DNA from: Sycon ciliatum
Taxonomy: Eukaryota; Porifera; Calcarea; Leucosolenida; Sycettidae
Assembly: GCF_964019385.1 (NCBI RefSeq)
Contig: NC_088649.1
Coordinates: 15,228,647 to 15,292,646 of the forward strand
Direction: 5' to 3'
DNA length: 64,000 nt
Below the pieces are notes generated by a model. The model searched no databases. It had not been told where the DNA came from and saw nothing but the letters and a program-made list of their open reading frames with translations. Shown here in pieces: positions 55,251-64,000 of the stretch (the stretch's first letter is position 1; the number at the start of each line of letters is the position of its first letter). Both the position numbers and the translations under genes were made by a program.

Positions 55251-56150
55251 ATGGCTCAACCTGCTCCTGCTGGTGCTGCTGCTGCTGCGCCTGCCGCCGT
55301 CCCGCGTGTGCCTCCTCACGCTATTATGCCAAACAAATTTGCTGGTTCGCTGTCGGACAGCTGGCCGACGTGGCTCAACCATTTTCAGCAAGTGGCTACC
55401 ATCAATGCCTGGACGCCCGCCGAGCAGAGTCAGTTCATGGCAATATCATTGAACGACGAGGCTCAGCTTTATTACCAGCCGCTGCCCCAGGCCACCCGAC
55501 AGGGCCCAGTCGCTGCTCTCATTCAGGCGCTCCAGGACCGTTTCGCGCCTGCCCAGCGCGTGGACCTACACCGCGCCAATTTCAAGGGCTCACACCAGTC
55601 CAAGGAGCAACCACTGGGCTCCTTCTGCGAGAACGTAAGACACTCTGCACGCCTTGCCTACCCGGCCATGCAGCCTGCTGATTTGGATGTCCTCGCAAAG
55701 GACCAGTTCGTCCAGGGCCTGGATTCGCGTGCCATGCGGATCCGGGTCCGCGAGCTGAACCCCGCCATGCTAGACGACGCCCTTCGGGCCGCGATGCAAC
55801 ATCAGGCAATCCAACGCGCGGAGACTGCCCCGGAGGAGCGCCCGCCAACGTTGCCCGCGTGTTCCGCGCAGCCATCTTCCACCAGGGACGCTCTAGCCGA
55901 CCAAGTGAAGGCCCTGGCGGAGACCGTGGCCGCACTGCAGTCTGTCCAGACGGAGCTTGCCCGCCGATCTACCAGAGACACGGGCTACCATCGGCGTGAC
56001 GAGCCATCACCCCGCCGCATGCCGCCCAGCCCTCGCCCTTCTACATCGTGCTGGAACTGCGGGCGAGACGGTCATTTGGCCCGGGACTGCCGCTCTGCTC
56101 CTCAACGCCAGGCTTCCCAGCCGTTAAACTGGCGCCAGCTGCGACGGTGA
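55251..56150 (+). CDS. gag: Gag of gypsy element 1
   Basis: 299 codons from the first in-frame ATG in good context (ACCATGG). It has an Ala-rich N-terminus, a retrotransposon gag capsid region (SWPTWLNHFQQVA, then ALQDRFAP and LGSFCENVR), a coiled Gln/Ala segment around residues 220-250, and a perfect C-x2-C-x4-H-x4-C knuckle CWNCGRDGHLARDC (56049-56090), which binds RNA. The stop is at 56148-56150. Its last 27 bases contain the frameshift site into pol. Confidence 0.93.
   Translation: MAQPAPAGAAAAAPAAVPRVPPHAIMPNKFAGSLSDSWPTWLNHFQQVATINAWTPAEQSQFMAISLNDEAQLYYQPLPQATRQGPVAALIQALQDRFAPAQRVDLHRANFKGSHQSKEQPLGSFCENVRHSARLAYPAMQPADLDVLAKDQFVQGLDSRAMRIRVRELNPAMLDDALRAAMQHQAIQRAETAPEERPPTLPACSAQPSSTRDALADQVKALAETVAALQSVQTELARRSTRDTGYHRRDEPSPRRMPPSPRPSTSCWNCGRDGHLARDCRSAPQRQASQPLNWRQLRR
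56123..56129 (+). promoter_or_regulatory. Putative -1 ribosomal frameshift site GTTAAAC
   Basis: The heptamer sits in the gag frame as G-TTA-AAC, the correct phase for slippage into the pol frame, 21 bases before the gag stop. It is followed by the self-complementary CTGGCGCCAG. GTTAAAC is a known -1 slippery heptamer (used by equine arteritis virus). Confidence 0.7.
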
Positions 56151-59100
56151 GCCCACGTTCGCCAGCCGTCTTCTCCTTTTGGGCTCCGGTTAGTGACCGA
56201 TGTGATTTTGTATATATTCTTGACTTCGTTGCCATCGCTCTGTTTGCACTGGGTTGCATCCATTTCTGCATTTTGTTTCCTTGGCTGTTGTGTTGTCCTC
56301 CCGTTCTGTGGTGTGTGTACCGGTCGAATCCTCAGGCCTTCCGCCTTCCCTTTTCTACTCTTGTCTCTGAGATTTCTGGTTTGTGTTCCTTGCCGACTGT
56401 ACAACCACCTGTGCCTGTTACCTCTGTCAATGCTGCCTCCTCATTCTCTGTACCTGCCTCTGCAGAGGATGTGTCTGCTGTAGCTCTTATTGACACAGGT
56501 TCTGCGGTATCCATGGTCAGTATGCAGTTGTATTCTCGGCTGCCGGATCACCTATCCTTGAGCAAGTCTTCCCTTCCACGACTTCAATCCGTTAATGGCT
56601 CCCCTGTCTCTGTGTTGGGTAAGCTGTCTGTGTCTGTTACTGTTGGTGGCCGTGCATTCCGTCATGACGTCCTTGTTGCTGATATCCAGCCAGAACTTGT
56701 CCTAGGGTTGGATTTCCTTGATTTGCATGCCTGTATCTTGGACACTAGTAACCGTCGACTTACCTTTGAGCCTGTGCCTGCTTCAAACAATGCCTGTCGC
56801 CTTGATAACAATACCCCACCTCCCTTCCCCGCTAACTGTCGTGTCCGCTTAACGGAGAGTATTTGCATTCAGCCCTTTTCCCAAGTCATTCTTCCTGTTG
56901 CTTGTGATGCACCACTTCCCACCGGTGACTTTCTTCTTGAGCCCCGCCCTGACCTTCATGAGGTGTTTGACATATCCGCTACTTACAGTGTTGTTTCGGG
57001 TCCCCTCGCTGAGCCTGTTCCGCTCCGTGCTGCTAGTACACACCAGGCCTCTGTCACTCTTAAGAAAGGCACTTGGGTAGCTACTGTTAGCCCTTGCTCT
57101 GTTGATCCCGAGTCATCTGCCCCGGCGGATGCCCTGCCTGTTCATGCTACCCACAGCTCTGTTGATTCTGTTGCTTCTCTGTTTGATCTGGCCCATTTGG
57201 GTGACTCTGAGCGTTCTGCCGTGTCTCTGTTGTTGGAAGAGTTTTCATGTTGCATATCCACAGATTCAGGTGATGTTGGTCGCACAGGTGTTGTCCAACA
57301 CAACATCGACACTGGGACCGCTCGTCCTATTCGCCAGGCGCCTCGCCGGCTCCCAGTTCATCAGCAGACTGAAGTCAGAGATCATGTTGACCGCCTCCTT
57401 GATGATGGTATCATCACCCCATCTAGCAGTCCATGGGCCGCGCCCATCGTCGTTGTACGTAAGCCTGATAATAGTATCCGCCTTTGTGTTGATTATCGGA
57501 AGTTGAACGGTGTCACCTGCAAAGATGCTTTCCCCATGCCCAGAGTTGATGACGCTATTGATCATATGAATGGTGCACGGTTCTTTTCCACACTTGATCT
57601 GGCTAGTGGTTACTGGCAGGTTGAACTGGAGAATTCGTCCAAGGCTAAAGCTGCGTTTGCTACTCCATTTGGGTTGTATGAGTGGAATGTGATGCCATTT
57701 GGTCTTTGCAATGCCCCTGCCACTTTTCAACGCCTCATGACCACTGTGCTCCAGGGTTTGATTCCCGATGTATGCCTTGATTATCTTGATGACATCATTG
57801 TACATGCCCAGTCATTCAATACTCAGCTGACCCGTCTTCGTTCGGTGTTTGAGCGTCTTAAGTCGGCTGGCCTCAAGGTCCGCCCTTCTAAGTGTCGTCT
57901 TTTCCAGCCTTCAGTCGTGTACCTCGGTCATACGTTCAGTGCTGAGGGTGTTGCTCCCAATCGCCAGAAGACCGCCGCCGTTCGTGAATGGCCAACGCCT
58001 GATTCGTCTACTAAGGTCAGACAGTTCTTGGGTTTTGTCTCCTATTATCGGCGCTTTATCCAGAATTTCTCTGCAGTGGCTAAGCCTCTTCTCCGTCTCA
58101 CTCACAAGAATGTGCCATTTGTTTGGTCTTCAGAGGCACAGTCTTCCTTTGACAGGCTCAAGTCTTGCCTCCTTTCTGCTCCTGTCCTGGGCTATCCTGA
58201 TTCTTCACGTGCATTTATCTTAGATACCGATGCCAGTGATTATGCAATCGGGGCGGTTCTTTCTCAGGCAGATGACCAGGGTCGTGAAGTTGTGATTGCA
58301 TATGGTAGTGCTACGCTGTCCAAGAGTCGGAAAAATTATACTGCGACCAATCGAGAGTGCTTTGCAGTAGTTCATTTCTGTGAATCTTTCCGGCATTATC
58401 TCCTGGGTTCCAAATTCACGCTCCGCGCCGATCATGCTGCTCTTGTCTGGCTTGCCTCCTTCAAGTCCCCTGATGGCATGCTTGCCCGCTGGATTGAGCG
58501 ATTGTCGATCTTTGATTATAACATTGTTCATCGTCCTGGTACGACACATGCTAATGCAGACGCTCTTTCTCGTCTGCCCGCAGTCTGTGTGTCTGTTGTT
58601 ACTGCCCAGGAATGCGCTGCTGGTGCGGCGCCCGACATGCTCTCTCTCCAGTCCGCTGACCGTGACATTTCAGCCGTGCTAAACTGGCTGTCGACAACCA
58701 CTCCGCTTCGTGGTGATCCTGCTCTTCAAACCGCCAGTCCATCTCTGCTCAAACTCTGGCAACAGATTGACCGCCTAGTGATCAAGGATGGCCTCCTCGT
58801 CAGACGCTATGACACGACCGCCGAACCAATTCACCAGCTGATTGTCCCATCTGCAATTCGCCAGGACATCCTGACTGCGCTCCACACTGACGCTATTGCT
58901 GCTCACCTCGGCATCACGAAGACGGCCGACAAAGCTCGACAGCGCTACTACTGGCCGGGAATGACCTCGGACATTGAAGTGTTTATTCGGGCCTGCCCAG
59001 TTTGCCAAGCTCGCCAAGGCCCAGTCCCAAAGCCTGCCGCTCCTCTCCGCAGTCAACAGTCGTCATTCCCGCTTCAGCGTGTTGCCATGGACATCATGGG

Positions 59101-60064
59101 CCCGCTACCCGCCACGGCACGCCAAAATCGGTACATCCTCGTCATCGGCGACTATTTCACAAAGTGGGTGGAAGCTTTCGCCATGCCAGATATGCTCGCT
59201 TCCACCGTTGCCCGCTACTTTGTTGATGGCTTCGTGTGCCGTTACGGTGTACCTCTCGCTCTCCATACCGACCAGGGCCCTCAATTCGAGTCCCGACTCA
59301 TGCAGACCGTATGTAAGCTGCTGGATATTACCAAGACCAGGACAACCGCCTATCACCCACAGTCGGATGGCATGATAGAACGTTTCAATCGTACGCTTGA
59401 GAAGATGCTCTCCGCCTGTGTCACCGACCATCAGGAGTGGGATTTACACCTGCAACGGACGATGTTTGCGTACCGGTCCTGCGTGCATGCCTCCACCCAG
59501 CACACTCCTAGCCGTCTCATGTTTGGTCGAGAACTGGTGCTCCCTCTGGACATCATGTACGGTTCACCTCCACGCCCACATCCGGACTACCCGCTCTATG
59601 TCCAACAACTGGAAGCGTCCCTTAAGACAGCCTTTGCTAATGCCCGCCAGTTGAATGCACTCGCCCTCCGTCGCCAGAAGAAGGGTTATGACGGCACCGT
59701 CCACACAAAGCCACGTCTCCAGGTCGGTGCTGAAGTGTCCGTCTTCTCGCCCGTCGTCCCGAAAGGAAAGTCGCCCAAACTACACAGCTACTGGTCCGGC
59801 CCGTTCGTTGTCCGTAAGGTGCTGGACTCTGTCACTGCCACCATCGAAGACGCCAGCAAGGGCCAACGGCTGACGGTCCACGTAAACCGCCTCAAGCCGT
59901 ATATTCGGCCGCCTGAAGTGCCAGTCGCTCCTGCACAGTATACGGCCCAGATTAACCCGACCTGCGATGACGACCTACCCGTACCGCTGGCTGGCCCTCC
60001 GCCTCGCTATAACCTCCGGCCTCGGAATGCACTCCAGCGACCTCACCGCTATAGACAACCATAA
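56124..60064 (+). CDS. pol: Pol of gypsy element 1 (protease, RT, RNase H, integrase)
   Basis: One uninterrupted frame in -1 relative to gag, about 1,312 codons after the shift; the frame is open from 56048. In order: a hydrophobic stretch (about 56200-56310), aspartic protease ALIDTGSAVSM (DTGS at 56492), RT with LDLASGYWQ and YLDD (57782-57793), RNase H DTDASDYAIGAVL (58223), integrase H-H-C-C finger (CPVCQ), catalytic Asp at 59090, Asp at 59270 and Glu at 59378 (D,D-35-E), and a C-terminal GPF segment (YWSGPFVV). No chromodomain or envelope ORF follows. All catalytic residues are present. Confidence 0.95.
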
Positions 60065-60196
60065 ATTGTAAGATCATTTTAAACGTCATCGTAAGACACC
60101 CTTATCTATATTGTTTTCCCTGCTTCATTTTTCTTTCATGTTTACTACCTGTACACTTTGAACACGAGGGCGTGTTCTCAAGAAAACAAGGTGTGG

Positions 60197-60878
60197 TGTA
60201 GTATTGGCGCACCGTAGCGTAGGAGCACGTGACACTTTGCATGCATGACCTGTCATCTATAGAAACCTGTACGCCGGCCTGATAGACACGCTTTTTGCAC
60301 ACCACAGTCAATAGCCTGAATGCTTCACAGATTTTATTCTTCCTCCTGCCGCCACTCTGTCTGGTCCACACACATAATAATAGATATCACTTTTCCTACA
60401 CTGTCTCCCTTGCTTTAGCAATTAGTTATGGATTCCGTTACACCGCTGGCGTCTCTTTCTCTTTCTTCATTCGCTACCTAAACATAACGTTTCCATTGTT
60501 TCTCTTCGATATTCTTTCCGCTAGTTCTCGCTGTCTTTTCCCGTAGTCTCGATCTTTCTGCCGCAAAGCCCGCTGTTCTCCGGCTAGCTATTCCGTACTC
60601 TACGCTGTCCATCTCGATCTAGCGATCCTTCTCCCTGCTCCGCTGCGCTGTTTTATCGATCTCCCCGATAGCTAACTTCCTCTATAAATTGCTAGTGTTC
60701 ACAATCATTCTTTGCCTTTCCGTGATTCAGACCAAGAGAAGTACGTTCCCGAGAGTTAGGCTCTCTCGACCCCGAGTTCAACTGTGAAAGTCTGCGACTG
60801 TGTCGTAGCATTGATTGTGATCGTAGTTTAGAGAGAGAGACTTTGAGTGCATGAACTGTTGATATCGCCGATATCACA
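60197..60878 (+). repeat. 3' LTR of gypsy element 1
   Basis: 682 bp, same as the 5' LTR, preceded by the purine-rich AAGAAAACAAGGTGTGG that would serve as plus-strand primer. Confidence 0.9.
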
Positions 60879-61274
60879 CTTTAGCTTGAACCTATTGTAT
60901 GACGGGTTTTCTATGATTCATAATGACCCAGAGAGAAACTAAACCGGTATCGAATTCCAGTCAGCTACGCAATTCTTCTGAGGTGCAAAGTGACTTCAGG
61001 AATATGTTGCAGAAAACTGCGATGCATGCTGATTATTTACTGTGCCCTATTGTGCAAAATATGATGGGGCCATACTAGAGGGGAAGTTACGCGGCATATT
61101 TGTGCTTCCTTTTTGAAAACACGTTCTCGCTAGAAGGGTTTCTAAACTTTATCCCTGCGCTCATTGATGGAGTTCATCGATGGAGTTGCCAGCGGCACTC
61201 TACAGAAGAACAATGTTGTCAAGTTTTTTTATGAAAAATTGTCAAACATTTTCAAATTGCTATAAGTTTGGTTA

Positions 61275-61650
61275 GGGCCGGGTTCCACTGCGGCTCCGCA
61301 GCTCCACGGTACTTGGCTGCATGCAGCAGAGCGGCGCGGTTCCAGTGACACTCGCCATTCACGGTACCGCGATCGTGCTCGACGTTTTTTGATGACATTT
61401 AGCCTGCCTGCGCGCGCGTGAAATCCAAAAAAATCCTCGTGTTCTGGCCTGTGCAACGAATTAAAATTCCCCCGAATAAAACAATTAAGTGCGGGAAACA
61501 ATGCAAGCCGTGACCGCGGCTTGCATTTTTTTTGTATCAAGCAGCGAAGCGAAAGCTGGTGATGAGTCGCGGCCTCGCTGGACCAGCTCGTAATGATGAC
61601 GTTTCATGCCGTGGATGATGTGCGGCGGAGCGGCAGTGGAACCCAGCCCT
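61275..61650. mobile_element. TA-flanked MITE with GGGTTCCACTGC ends, copy II
   Basis: The inverted counterpart of 32367-32747, at the equivalent place in copy II. Small differences distinguish it from copy I, such as an altered last base of the right terminus. Confidence 0.75.
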
Positions 61651-61983
61651 TAGGCAAAGGAAATTTGTCATCAATTTGTTTATGCTGCATAGATGGAGAG
61701 CTGCACACTCTGGCTTATGGACTCTCGCCTACAGTGTAGTCGTACTGCTAGTGTACTGGCATTACAGAAGACACGAAAAACGAGAACATAATTATGGCGA
61801 GAAAGTAATTACTGGCTAAGAAAGCTAAGAGGTAGGGAAGGCTAAGAATTGCCCTAAGACTTACCGCTTCTCAGTGCTCCATACCAGGAAGTAGTACAAT
61901 ACCTACTCCCTGCTCCATACGAGTGTTTTCTCCTCAGTCTCTGCATTCTTTACCCCAGGAGTCTCGTCCATTTAGCGGCTCAA

Positions 61984-62178
61984 ATGCTTGAGCTCCGGAT
62001 AGCGGAAAATAGCTCGTCGTCCATTAGCGGCTCTAATAGTACCTGGTCTGAAGTGTCGCAGTCTAGCAACTATGATTTTTTCCAGGAGGGTAAGGGTTGC
62101 AAACCCAAAGAGACCCTAAGCTTCGTCTATCAAACAAAATTGGCAATTGCCCTAAAAAATGGAAGAGGAAATGAGTGA
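61984..62178 (+). CDS. Conserved 64-residue ORF, copy II
   Basis: Same protein as 31865-32059 (minus) with one replacement near the C-terminus. Starts MLELRIAEN. No domain recognised. Upstream GGAGTCTCGTCCATTTAGCG is shared with copy I. Confidence 0.25.
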   Translation: MLELRIAENSSSSISGSNSTWSEVSQSSNYDFFQEGKGCKPKETLSFVYQTKLAIALKNGRGNE

Positions 62179-62427
62179 GCGAGCTGGTCTGAGCGCGCTA
62201 CTTTTCAAAAAATAGAAGCTGAAAGCCATCAAAGTCAAAGCATTCTGGCTAGCGCGTTTGTGTATGTCACGAGCGCTAGCGCGCTAGTCGCAGCAAACGC
62301 TCGCAGGCCAGAGTTAGCGCTTTTTGGGCTGTTTGCCGCACGCGGCAGCTGGATGGATCACGTGATCCAAGCTGACAAATAAGGTCCGATGGTTCAGCTA
62401 CATTGAGCCACAAGCCTGCAGTGCGAT

Positions 62428-63563
62428 ATTGCACCCCGGCGAGTGAGCGTGCAAATAACCTATATCTGCACGCTCACTTCGAAGCGAGCGTGCAAATAAC
62501 CTTTCTGACATGTCACATGACAATCGACATGGCAACAGCGAATCCTAGCGCGACTTGCCGTGCTTTGAATCAGCCACTGAAGACCTGTGAGCGCTTGCAG
62601 GTCTCCGATTTTCCAATCGGAGCACGCCCAGGCGTGCTCCGATTCAGCCATCAGAGGCCGCTTTTTTTTTTAGAAAAGAGATGGCTGCAGTTCTGGATGG
62701 AGAGTCTCCAACTGCAACCAATGCTGCTACCCGTGCTCTTACAGCGCCAACAACGAGCGTTCAGCGATCACAGCAGCAGACTGAGTTCCACGATCCCGAC
62801 ATTGATGAGTACATCGCAACTTGTGACCCAACAGTGCAATCCCCAACTCACCAACGGTCTCTGATGATAGGTACTAGGTATGTGTGAAGTACTACATGTA
62901 GTAGTACTAGTAGTACGAAGTAGTTCGTGCAATGCATGTCAGAAATGGTATCAAAGCATTCGTACTCGGACTCAAGTGCTAGAATCGGAGCCCTCCGCGC
63001 TAGCGCGCGTCGGGCTCCGATTCCGCACTTTCGTCCTCGTACTCATGCTCGATTCCATACATATTTGCACGCTCACTTCGAAGTGAGCGTGCAAATAGAA
63101 ATATAGGTTCGAAGTGAGCGTGCAAATATAGGTTACCGGTACTAGCAGCACCCCCGCCAGCGTTGCCTGGCCGAATGTGGCGTGTGGGTGAAGCAAGTAC
63201 ATGAACAGCACACGTGCTCAGCGCGTGGTGGTGGCCAGACCGCTGAAGTCCTGGTGAGGGAGGTTCTTCATCGTTGGAAGGAGAAGGAGGGACGTCTGTT
63301 ACACCTTCGGGAGGCTGGTCAGGGTTGTCCATCACCTGGTGGCGGATGAAGCGGCTCAAAAAATTCATAAACTTACTTACGAACAAAAGTGCGATGCGCT
63401 CTTCACTGCAGATCAGATGCAGAGTGCATGCAGTCAGTGCAGATCTTTTGTATCCTTTTGTTGCAGATGTTTCTATTTGCAGAGAACGGTTCACGTGGTC
63501 CGCAGCGCTTGTGCGGCTGCTAGTGCTACCTATGGCCTAGGCTAGGTGGCTAGGCTACATGAT
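62428..63563. repeat. Stretch rich in short perfect palindromes
   Basis: GCACGCTCACTTCGAAGYGAGCGTGC-type palindromes (62468-62494, 63065-63095 and partial copies), ATCGGAGCACGCC/GGCGTGCTCCGAT (62614-62645) and CGGAGCC..GGCTCCG (62985-63021). A 63-codon open frame from 62681 has no recognised domain. Confidence 0.55.
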
Positions 63564-63842
63564 TCGCACGCTTCGCGTGCTCAGTGCTTCTGCGCGCGGC
63601 TGCTACTGCTACTCGTACTGATCGTGTCTGCTATAAGTATAAGCGCTACCACCGTACCTACACTGTTCGCACGCTTCGCGTGCTCAGCACGTTGTGGTGG
63701 CTACACGATTCGAACGCTTCGCGTGCTCAGTGCTTCTGTGGCTGCTTCCGCTAGCTACACGATTCGCACGCGAAGCGTGCTCAGTGCTTCTGCGGCCGCT
63801 AGCTACACTGTGCTACACTGTTCGCACGCTTCGCGTGCTCAG
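63564..63842. repeat. Cluster of GCACGCTTCGCGTGC hairpins
   Basis: At least five near-identical units of the form TTCGCACGCTTCGCGTGCTC followed by AGTGCTTCTG-like sequence, spaced 40-60 bp. One is inverted in the loop (GCACGCGAAGCGTGC). Each can form a 5-bp stem with a CTTCG loop. Confidence 0.75.
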
Positions 63843-63917
63843 GGCAGCGCTGCTCCGCAGCGCTTCAGCGTGACACAAAAACACACGTCACAGGTGCCTC
63901 TTCTTTATAAGGAGCGT

Positions 63918-63918
<1 letters not shown>

Positions 63919-63957
<39 letters not shown>
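63919..63957. repeat. (AC)n microsatellite within a duplicated 40-bp sequence
   Basis: About 19 AC units, flanked on both sides by CACACGTCACAGGTGCCTCT followed by TTTATAAG-type sequence, so the dinucleotide tract separates two direct repeats. Confidence 0.9.
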
Positions 63958-63962
<5 letters not shown>

Positions 63963-64000
63963 ACGTCACAGGTGCCTCTCTTTTATAAGTAAAGATTTGC

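Larger units (their letters stand above)
54423..60878 (+). mobile_element. Complete Ty3/gypsy LTR retrotransposon (element 1)
   Basis: A 6,456-bp element with two 682-bp LTRs (54423-55104 and 60197-60878), no difference noticed by eye, starting TGTAGT and ending CACA. It has a 4-bp target duplication CTTT (54419-54422, 60879-60882), primer site TGGTGGCAGCGGTGG one base after the 5' LTR, gag and pol ORFs without interruptions, and a purine-rich stretch before the 3' LTR. Identical LTRs and open ORFs indicate recent insertion and possible activity. Confidence 0.95.
54295..62427. repeat. Dispersed segment, copy II, split by the LTR retrotransposon
   Basis: It matches copy I (28630-34048) in reverse complement. 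The LTR element at 54423-60878 is inserted at CTTT. The uninterrupted sequence at that point, ..GGTACTTTAGCTTGAACC, is present in copy I at about 33910-33935 (complement). Copy II in turn lacks transposon copy B. Confidence 0.85.

Noticed and set aside
54918-55391. Minus-strand Arg/Ser-rich ORF in the 5' LTR and leader
   Set aside because: Antisense to the LTR, duplicated in the 3' LTR, no domain.
57266-59431. Minus-strand ORFs inside pol
   Set aside because: Shadows of the strongly supported pol frame.
62681-62887. Possible first exon starting MAAVLDGES
   Set aside because: Polar low-complexity peptide, no domain, no clear donor in phase with anything downstream within the window.

Overview
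The window is eukaryotic, almost certainly metazoan. Small exons with consensus GT..AG borders, all in phase 1-1, encode extracellular animal modules (EGF, C-type-lectin-like, disintegrin/ADAM-Cys-rich, LDLa, CCP/sushi). They lie in large introns filled with transposons. The species cannot be fixed from the sequence. The abundance of one YADD reverse transcriptase family and of MITEs would fit a sponge, cnidarian or other marine invertebrate, but this is only a guess.

Host gene, + strand, from before position 1 to at least 37079. Fifteen exons are supported: the tail of a lectin-like exon (2-95), four EGF-type exons (1923-5381), two lectin-like exons (6122-8100), three EGF-type exons (9456-11086), one long disintegrin plus ADAM-Cys-rich exon (12069-12767), a Thr/Ser/Pro-rich linker (14477-14590) and, after a 20 kb intron, an LDLa exon (34935-35084), a CCP exon (36583-36759) and a short exon (37005-37079). 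No metalloprotease, signal peptide or membrane anchor is visible, so both ends are missing. The EGF/lectin block looks tandemly duplicated.

The 20 kb intron (14.6-34.9 kb) is nested mobile DNA. It holds MITEs at 15.3-16.9 kb. An 8.3 kb region (17.0-25.3 kb) is bounded by about 400 bp inverted repeats and encloses a minus-strand reverse transcriptase/nuclease pseudogene, itself split by a 2.6 kb DNA transposon and a small MITE. A second 5'-truncated copy of that RT (26.0-27.3 kb), a Crypton-like tyrosine recombinase fragment (27.9-28.5 kb), and a dispersed segment (28.6-34.0 kb) interrupted by a second 3 kb DNA transposon complete it.

From 37 kb to the end no convincing host exon was found. 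The region holds a dead DIRS-type tyrosine recombinase (38 kb), hammerhead ribozymes (35.3 and 41.1-41.2 kb), a hAT zf-BED fragment (45 kb), a decayed minus-strand Ty3/gypsy element (46.7-49.8 kb), a tRNA-Lys 3' fragment beside an LTR-like sequence (50.6 kb), a Penelope-like RT fragment (51.5-52.5 kb), several MITEs, and a complete young Ty3/gypsy element (54423-60878) with equal-length 682 bp LTRs. That element sits in a second, inverted copy of the 28.6-34.0 kb segment. The two inverted copies act as each other's empty site, so insertion boundaries and target duplications can be read directly for two elements. The last 1.6 kb is rich in short palindromes.
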